This document shows, piece by piece, positions 57,276-64,000 of a DNA stretch of 64,000 nt. Each line of letters starts with the position of its first letter. Within the stretch, counting starts at the first letter, position 1. This DNA is from Stratiolaelaps scimitus (lineage: Eukaryota > Arthropoda > Arachnida > Mesostigmata > Laelapidae). The position numbers were made by a program, and so were the translations under genes. Below the pieces are notes generated by a model, which was not told the origin of the DNA, did no database searches, and saw only the letters and a list, made by a program, of their open reading frames with translations. The DNA lies in assembly GCA_019614645.1 (NCBI GenBank), contig JABWDB010000001.1, positions 16,037,501 to 16,101,500 of the forward strand. The letters run 5' to 3'.

Positions 57276-59690
57276 CTAAAACAAAGGTTGAAACGATTGT
57301 AAATACGATTAGAGAAAAATGTGTTACTAGGAGACTGACTGACGAGTGTTTGCTGATTTGCTCCCCACTTAGAGCTACTCTCTGTGACTCTCAGCATCGA
57401 GCAGTGATTTAGACAGTGATTGCGATAGAGCAACCGCACTAAACGCGAATGCGCTAGCTATCTATAATATCTGTCTATATATACATATACCTGCACAGTT
57501 TCGTCAACACGCCCTTTCATGCTTAGCGTGTTTGCCCTTTATTCCCTGCAGAGGAAATGTTGTCTAGCTAGTTCGCCTCGGTCGATATTCCAACCAGTGG
57601 GTTTCATGTCATCCAATGTTTTCCGATGTCGTTCCACCAACCCAGCAGCTGGCTGTACTCCGCCAGACTGATCTCGTGTCAGGGACTTTTGGCATTGTGT
57701 TCTGTGTATACGACGACGACAACAACAGAGAATTTCTGCCTAGTTGTATGGAGTATGCGTGATGTAGAGCGATGCCGGTAGAGCAGAGACGGGTGTCCAG
57801 TTATGGCTGGGTATGCGAGTGGGGCGTGGACGGATTCCATTAGGGTTAGCGGGCGAAATCGAAAAGATAGGGAAAGAGAAGCGCTCGAGAGAAAGGTTCT
57901 ATCCTATCGGCGGGAGACTAACGCTGGTTGGCTGGACACTTTCGGCACACTCGTCCTCTATCTCTCTTGTAACCGGCAACGGTCAGGCAGTTTATGATGC
58001 AACACAACGGTACCCAGCACATCCACCCATCCAGCAAGCGACCAGCCGGACCCCACTGACTGCCCCCTGTGACAGCGACAGCGATGGCGAAAGCTCTCTG
58101 CTCCAACCACCACTGTCGTCGCCCCGCCGGCTGCCAACGTCACGACCGAACTCCTAAGCCTACTCATGAGCTTGCGTGAAACGCTGGCGCCCCTTCCAGA
58201 CACTGCCAGTTTCATCGCCAATGCGTTGGCGGACCGTTACCGGCTGAGGGCCGCACGCAGCATCCGGCCGCGATCTGCACCCCTTGGTCCTCCTAGAACG
58301 GTGCTTGTGTGTTGTGTATTGTGTCTTCGGCGAGCCAACTTGATGTCCGCACACATCCAGCCATATCCTCGTTTCGGGTCACCTTTCTCTTACTATACTA
58401 TTCTGTCTGGTTGTTCCCCTTTGCCAGTTTCCCTTTCTCGCGAACTCGCCTTCCCAGGGCTTCGTCGCTGCCATCATCATCGTTGTCGTAGCCTCGGTCG
58501 CGGCGGCGGCGCCGGCGGCGGAGCCGCCCGTCCGGATTTTTCTGCGTTCCCGTTGTGTTGTCTGCGTGTGTTGTTCCCGCGACATCAACCGCCATACCAA
58601 CACCAGCACCACCATTCCTTGCTAGCGCAGGAACAGCAGATCTTCGGTCTGAGTGTCCTGACTGGGCAGACACATCTCCCGCTATTCTGTTCCACCCGAC
58701 TCCGGCTCCCTCCCTAATACCCCGATCTCGTACGCCCATTTTCCCGCTAGTGCCGCCGCCTCCGTCACCACCACCACCACCACCACTACCGCCGCTACTA
58801 GCGCAGCCAACAGCGGTGTAGATAGACAAAAGCAGGAAATTGCTGCTTCCCCATTCCCGTCACCACTACTACTACTACTACTACTACTCGCTTGGTGAGA
58901 AGGGACTCAGGGGTAGACGACGGCCACGGAAAAGAGAAACTGATGGCAGCGAGGCCGGCCGGAGGAAAACGAAGAGGGCTAGGAGGAGGAGGAGCAGGAG
59001 AAAACGACACAGACACACATACGAGTAGACAGGCAAAGAGACACAGCCACCCTACCCTGCCTTAACCCAACCCAACACCAACCTAACGCCAACAGAGACG
59101 ACACTACCGACTCTACCCCCGATTTGTCCCGTTGCCCCGTCGGAAGGGCCGGTCGGATGGGTAGAGCATCGGTGCCAGCGCTAACAGACCAAACAAACCA
59201 AGATGTGGCGACGGGCGTCGCAAAAGCGCCTTGTGCTGTCTCAGCCAACCGCTGCCTGCCGTCCCCACAGGGTCTCTTTGGGGTCGCCTTTCTCCCCTTT
59301 ACACTGTTATCCTCCATAGAGTCCCCTTCGGATGTTCGCACCACCGATGTCTACACTGATGCAGGCTGCTGTTCCGAGAGGAGCCGGGACAGGACGAGCC
59401 AGTATGGACCAACAAAACAAGCATGGCTCCTTGATACGGTGTCATACTGTCGAGCCGACCCCGACTGCGTATAGGCTAAAATGCGTAGTGGAAAGGATAA
59501 AAATTCAACCTTTTGAGTTCGGGAACGACATGATGGAAACAGCCCGTCATAAGTCATATACGTGTGACAAACAGCGAGCTAGCAAGAGTAGTGAGCACTT
59601 ATCAAAACGTGTGCAAGGGGGAGAAAATCGCGAGACGAATGTCGTGGAACGACGATTGGCGCGCCGTTTGAATTTCAACGAAATTTGTTA
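57276..59690. other. AT-rich flank then GC-rich island
   Basis: The GC-rich part (about 57.7-59.7 kb) contains (CAC)n at about 58760-58790 and (CTA)n at about 58864-58889, with overlapping compositional frames on both strands. A good plus acceptor (gccgtccccacag) at 59270 is followed by about 67 open codons, a very weak exon candidate. Confidence 0.4.
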
Positions 59691-59901
59691 ATTCACAGCT
59701 GTGTTGCATCTTGGCGTCAACGTGTTCAATCAACAACAAACGGTTGGTCCTGAAAAGCAGCTTATGCCGCATCGGTATACGTGCGGCCTCGGTGGTAATT
59801 AAAATTATCCAAAAAATTTAACTCGATAACCTGCTCTATACTGACAAATATTAATAGGTAAAATCCTCAATGTCACTTTCCTACAGATGTTGACCTATAT
59901 A

Positions 59902-60064
59902 TTAGGTCGTTGAGAGCCATTTGGTGCATTGAGAAAATTTTGATAACCTGATTAAGTAAGATGAATTTGACCTATTTATACCGAATTTTCTCGGAACGGT
60001 TTTTTACAGACCGGTTTTACTTACGGAGTCTTTTCAATGTATAAAATAGTTCGGAACGACCTAA
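59902..60064. mobile_element. Mariner-type MITE, 163 bp, TA duplications
   Basis: The left end reads TTAGGTCGTTGAGAGCC and the right end, reverse-complemented, TTAGGTCGTTCCGAAC. Similarity continues inward for about 30 bp (both reach GCATTGA/ACATTGA-like sequence). The element is flanked by TA on both sides (59900-59901 and 60065-60066). It is too short to encode a transposase, so it is a non-autonomous Tc1/mariner derivative. The ends resemble the terminal-repeat-like sequence beside the mariner relic near 2.74 kb but are not identical to it. Confidence 0.75.
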
Positions 60065-60155
60065 TACATGGATTGTGCGCATGCCATCTTGCCACATTTA
60101 TCTTGCCCTTATAAATCCTCAGTAGCTGGGTTTAAATATATGTTCTCTTCGCGGC

Positions 60156-60365
60156 TTAGCGTCTATTGTATAATTCATGTAAAGCCCTGACTAGCTCGTT
60201 CAGAACGTTCCACAAATACATTTCCCCATCATGCGTAAACCACATCGAAACCATTAATTGTCCAACGCTGACCATTAGAAGGTACTTCAAATACTCGAAA
60301 TGTTCCGTTCTCGAAATAAACATTTTGCGCAGATAACAGACGTTAGCTATATACAATCCTTCGGG
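60156..60365 (-). CDS. Weak candidate terminal exon
   Basis: The minus strand is open for about 70 codons to a TAA, reading ANVCYLRKMFISRTEHFEYL, then MVSVGQLMVSMWFTHDGE and NVLNELVRALHELYNRR. An AG at about 60359 could be the acceptor. The mixture of hydrophobic and amphipathic helices looks protein-like but no motif is diagnostic. It lies between the exon candidates at 60.9 and 57.2 kb on the same strand. Confidence 0.25.
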   Translation of the reverse strand, partial: PEGLYIANVCYLRKMFISRTEHFEYLKYLLMVSVGQLMVSMWFTHDGEMYLWNVLNELVRALHELYNRR

Positions 60366-60618
60366 CAGGTAGTGAAATTACATATGAATTATTATTACAC
60401 ACAGCAGTATTGTTATATCATACTAGAATATTAAACGGCCTCATCTATTTGATCATCTAATATAAGGTCATAGCGGTAAATATTATCATAAATTATCATA
60501 TCGATGAACATGTCTGATATATATATATATAGTTCTGCTATTTGCTATCTTAGGTTGGGTGTTACCCGTATTCCGGTTTCAATCGAGAATCCTTAAATCA
60601 TTCTCAGCACTAAATGCA

Positions 60619-60820
60619 TTACAAGGTCTTGAGCAAATACACTAGTTGTGAGGCCTGGTCTGCATGAGCATTCTCCGTCATAAAAAAAGGTTTTGAGCAA
60701 ACTAAGATGAAGCCACCAGTACAGCTTGTGTTGTCATGTTCAATTTGTGCAGTATACGAACCGCTAGCCAGCATAGGCATATAGCAAAAACCGCCACATA
60801 TCGAAAATAATTGATGTCCG
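60619..60820 (-). pseudogene. Open segment downstream of a short-intron acceptor
   Basis: An acceptor-like aatatcag precedes 60820. One frame reads HQLFSICGGFCYMPMLASG and continues to a stop at 60619; another reads TSIIFDMWRFLLYAYAG and stops at 60764. Only the second fits the phase of the donor at 60897 (intron 76 nt), so the coding reading is unclear. It may be the damaged end of a membrane-protein gene. Confidence 0.18.
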
Positions 60821-60896
60821 CTGATATTATTATTATTATTGTTATAGTATTCTAGTAAATATTGCAATCATTCCAGTAGGACGAAACAGTACTTAC

Positions 60897-60977
60897 GTCT
60901 CCGTTGCCCGTTGTCAATTGTGAAAACACCGCGAAAATAACAGCGTCAACTAATAAGGCTATACCGCAATGATATGA
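60897..60977 (-). CDS. Weak candidate exon, hydrophobic
   Basis: On the minus strand 27 open codons (HCGIALLVDAVIFAVFSQL, then TTGNGD) reach one of the strongest donors in the window (GGAGAC then GTAAGTACT). The content is a single membrane-like helix, loosely similar in layout to the IALAVYVIASFLQ segment at 15.0 kb. Confidence 0.28.
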
Positions 60978-61159
60978 TCATCAATACAATAGCACAAATC
61001 CGAACAGCAGAAAATCAAAAACCATTTCGCCAGAGTCGACATACAGGGTCCAGTGACTGCCCGCGACGAGCCCGGTCTTCAGCACAAGGATTTGATTTAG
61101 AAACCGTCTGTCTGACTCACTGAGTGACAGGGAAACGTACCGCGGACAGCAGACTTAGC

Positions 61160-64000
61160 ACAAGTAGTCGACTAGACGCTCGGTGGCCGAGGGGCAAAGA
61201 AATTGAATTGAATTCAATTTGCAACCGCTCAAATACGTAGCTGGCGTAGAACGAACAGGACACGAGAGATACACACTTGTAGGCCTTTGCTCGTATACTT
61301 CAGCAGGACAGCAGGAGTGTTCGTTCGTCCTTCCCCAATGCAATACCCAGCAGTATCGAGAAGCAGGGAGAAGTTGCAGTCCCCCAGCGACATTGCACCC
61401 TTCAGCGGCGAGTGTTCAGCGATCAGCGTTCGGCGGCGTCTGGCACGCATTTGTCACGCTTCTTCGCCAACAAATGACGTCGCCTCAGCATCGAGTGAGC
61501 GGCGCGGTGCGATCGCAGTACGCTGCAATATCACCACCGAATGATGACGACGCTCCTGATCGTTCTGCCAGGAGAAAGCACGAGACCAGTCAGGATGCGT
61601 GGCACCAGGCAGTGACTCGCCGGGCGATCCGATTTGGATGGCTTCTATGGTGGCGATGGCGGCAGTGGTGGTAGCATCAGCAGCAGCAGCAACCCCGCGG
61701 TGGGAACGAGAACGGCGGAGAAATGGAAGGAATCTTGCGGAGATGGCGGGCAGCGGAAAACGATGCAATCCTCCTTGAAAACGAACCCCCCCCGCAAAAT
61801 GCCTCTACCGGCCGCAGCGTGCCTGGATCTGCCAGCCCGTCAGCGCTAGCAGTTGCGGTAGCAGCAGCAGCAGCAGCTGAAACACACGGGAAAATAAAGA
61901 ACAAAAAGAGATAGAACGAAAAGGCGAAGCTGCATCGTTGCAATCTCCTGTTTCCGTTGGCCGTTCTGTTTGTTACCTTGGAGACTTCGACGAAAGCGCG
62001 GAGGATGAAAGCGACGTCTGGGCCGACGTTCGTGCGTCCGGTCAACCACCCACCCATCGACGGACCAAGAGAAAGAAGAAACGAATGAATGGATGAACAG
62101 GGTACGGGGATTCCTATAGAGCTCATTTTGTACAGGCCACTGCGAAGGGCGCCACGACGCCGTTCTCATGTGAATCATCATTCTCGTATCGACTGACTTC
62201 ATTTGGGTGTTTCTGAATTTACCGACTGAAGCTGCTGTGTATCTTCTCGCTCATTGTCAATATCTGTCTTTCGATTTCGGACGGATTGGCTGGGTATCAT
62301 GCCACGAAATGGGCGGCGCCTACTGTCTTTAGCGAGCTTAGCGCTTCTCCGATTCATGATGGTCCATCTCATGGGCCACTTGGTCTCTCCGATCGGTCAG
62401 CAGGCAGGAAGGCCTGATGGTCAACTAGGCAACGAAGTCGTTTTGCTTGTGTAAGCGCATAGTTCGCAGAATGACAGCCAATAGCTGCCGTTGAGTGAGC
62501 AGGCCATGTCAGGTCTTGGCGGATCGTTCACGCACGTCGCTTTTCAAGCAAACGTTGTTACCGAGTGGTCGACGGTGGATGCTGGATGACTTTCTTGCCT
62601 TTGAAGGCATCAAGCTGTGTCTGCTGTGAAACCTGCCGAATCCGTTCGAACGGGAGCCCTATTCGATGGCGCGCTTGAAGACGATCGAACCACCTCGTTC
62701 TTGTCCCCAAAGCAGACCTACCACCCGTGTTTATGTCTCGAAAGTAACAGTGTCACAAGCAGCAGGAGGACGACGATCAAGAAGCGCTGTCTGTCGGATG
62801 GGGTCGCATTTTTCGCTGCGCCACTGGCACTGCAACGGGTAGAGGATGCGGACCTACAGTCCAAAGGGTTTCACTGAGTGTTGTGCAAGTGAGACGTCAC
62901 AAGGACAACGGGATACGGGACGAGACGACAGAAAGGGAGATGGCTGCACAAGAGCGCTTTAGGAGAATATAGGGATCGTAGCGGACGAGCGGGCGGGGAG
63001 ATTTAGGGGCACGGTTTCAGTGAGTGCTTCAGTGGGGAGAAACAAGTGCTGTCTATGGTGCCGCCACTAGGGCACATGTGACAGGGTGTGGGGGTAACCG
63101 TGCGGATGGCTGGCTGGCTGGCTGGCTGATGCTACTGCTCGGCCGTAGAAAACATAGGAATAAGCTGCGGGAGAGTGGGCCGACGGGCGGCGGCAGACGA
63201 GCGGCCTGGAGGCCTGCGCCCGGAAAGGGGCGGGCGAGGTTGCGTTGGGGGATCGTGGTGAGGGCGCCTGGCTGATGACCAAATGATTGGATTTCACTTT
63301 GCGCCAAAAATGGGTTTCGGCAGTTTAACGGAAGCGGCAACGCCAGTGGCGGTACGCCAGTAGCATTGGCGCCGGTGGCAGCATCACCAGCGGTGGTGGT
63401 GGTGGCGGCGGCGGCAGCAGCAACGAAAATAGGGATGCGAGATGGGACACGAAGGGGGAGGACGAGTCCATGCTCCACCGTTCTGAGCTTTGGTAGATGG
63501 GTCATTTCGAGAAACACTCACTACATCTCACTGCTGGCTCGCACTAGTGACTGCACTCTACTTTTCAATAGAAAGGCGGAGGCGGCGGCAGTACCAGCAG
63601 CACCGGCAACATCAGCAAGTCAGGCATGGCCGAGAGACCGGTTCGGTGCTGCGGTAGAGGCTAACGGGGCATGAGAGAGGAGAGTCGGGGGATGGGCAAG
63701 CTCAGGGCTCTGGGTGAGGTTGCAGCAGATGAGTATCGTCCCTTTCCTCAGGCCGGCGGATGGCTCCGTCGCGTCGATCCCTGGGCCCTACAAGTCCGCC
63801 ACGCTGCTGAACGACGAGGCGATAGTAGTCGTAGCAGAAGCGAACCGGACTTCTGCTGATGCTGGTTGCTGACGTTCGTAGTGATGTAGTGGTGTGCTGC
63901 TCCTCCTCCTGCTGCTGCTGCTGAGGCCATCGCTACCGTCGCCGCTACCTCTCCTACCGCCGTCATTGCTTCGTTCGGCCGTTTGCTGTTACTGCTACCA
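61160..64000. other. GC-rich island to the window end
   Basis: (CAG)n-type runs occur near 61676-61693 and 61858-61880, (GGCT)n near 63107-63126 and GGT/GGC triplets near 63392-63420. Overlapping open frames on both strands give Ala/Gln/Ser-rich products. No gene is supported, and a gene continuing beyond the window edge cannot be excluded. Confidence 0.45.

Noticed and set aside
1..64000. CRISPR arrays, operons, ribosomal RNA genes, phage or plasmid functions
   Set aside because: No regularly spaced repeats, no rRNA signatures and no tightly packed frames; the sequence has a eukaryotic architecture throughout.

Overview
This is eukaryotic DNA, most likely from an arthropod and plausibly a chelicerate (mite or tick). 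The evidence is spliced gene structures with GT/AG junctions, decayed mariner and non-LTR retrotransposon copies, long (AT)n and (GA)n microsatellites, and one clean secreted cysteine-rich protein gene of a type common in arachnids. The species is inferred from style, not proven. Gene density is very low. Only one complete protein gene can be called with confidence. No operons, CRISPR arrays or bacterial features are present.

Layout. The window alternates between AT-rich valleys and GC-rich islands of roughly 0.6 to 8 kb. AT valleys lie at about 1-5.4, 6.2-8.1, 10.4-13.4, 14-15.2, 16.3-17.9, 29.5-30.6, 31.9-35.8, 36.6-41.6, 49.5-51.8, 55.9-57.6 and 59.7-61.2 kb. They hold the recognisable genes and transposon fossils and nearly all (AT)n repeats. 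The GC islands hold nearly all (GA/CT)n runs and the CAG/CCG-type triplet runs. In the islands every frame is open by composition, so the long open frames there are not credible genes. They may be promoter or enhancer DNA, or 5' exons of genes with long introns.

Genes. The best gene is on the minus strand at 37241-37918. It is intronless, with a TATA box at 38095-38104, and encodes a 225-residue secreted protein with 14 mature cysteines. Just upstream on the same strand a 71-codon frame with a secretory N-terminus (38262-38477) may be a second small gene. A phase-matched pair of minus-strand exons (57132-57275, then 56449-56528 ending in a stop) looks like the 3' end of a spliced gene of unknown family. 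Other minus-strand exon-like segments (5016-5249, 14872-15127, 17110-17202, 60897-60977) read as hydrophobic membrane segments. They could belong to chemoreceptor-like genes, but the family call is weak. On the plus strand several short ATG-to-donor segments and a 331-nt open exon share a splice phase, which would fit one gene with alternative first exons.

Mobile DNA. The fossils are a frameshifted mariner transposase (about 1.99-2.75 kb), a reverse transcriptase fragment (about 3.98-4.94 kb, plus), a second LINE 3' fragment (39.1-39.8 kb, minus), a 163-bp mariner-type MITE with TA duplications (59902-60064), and a tRNA-headed SINE (40655-40793). The SINE's 3' hairpin also occurs 3' of the second LINE fragment and once more at 50.9 kb. 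Several tRNA-like relics and strong hairpins of pre-miRNA size complete the picture.
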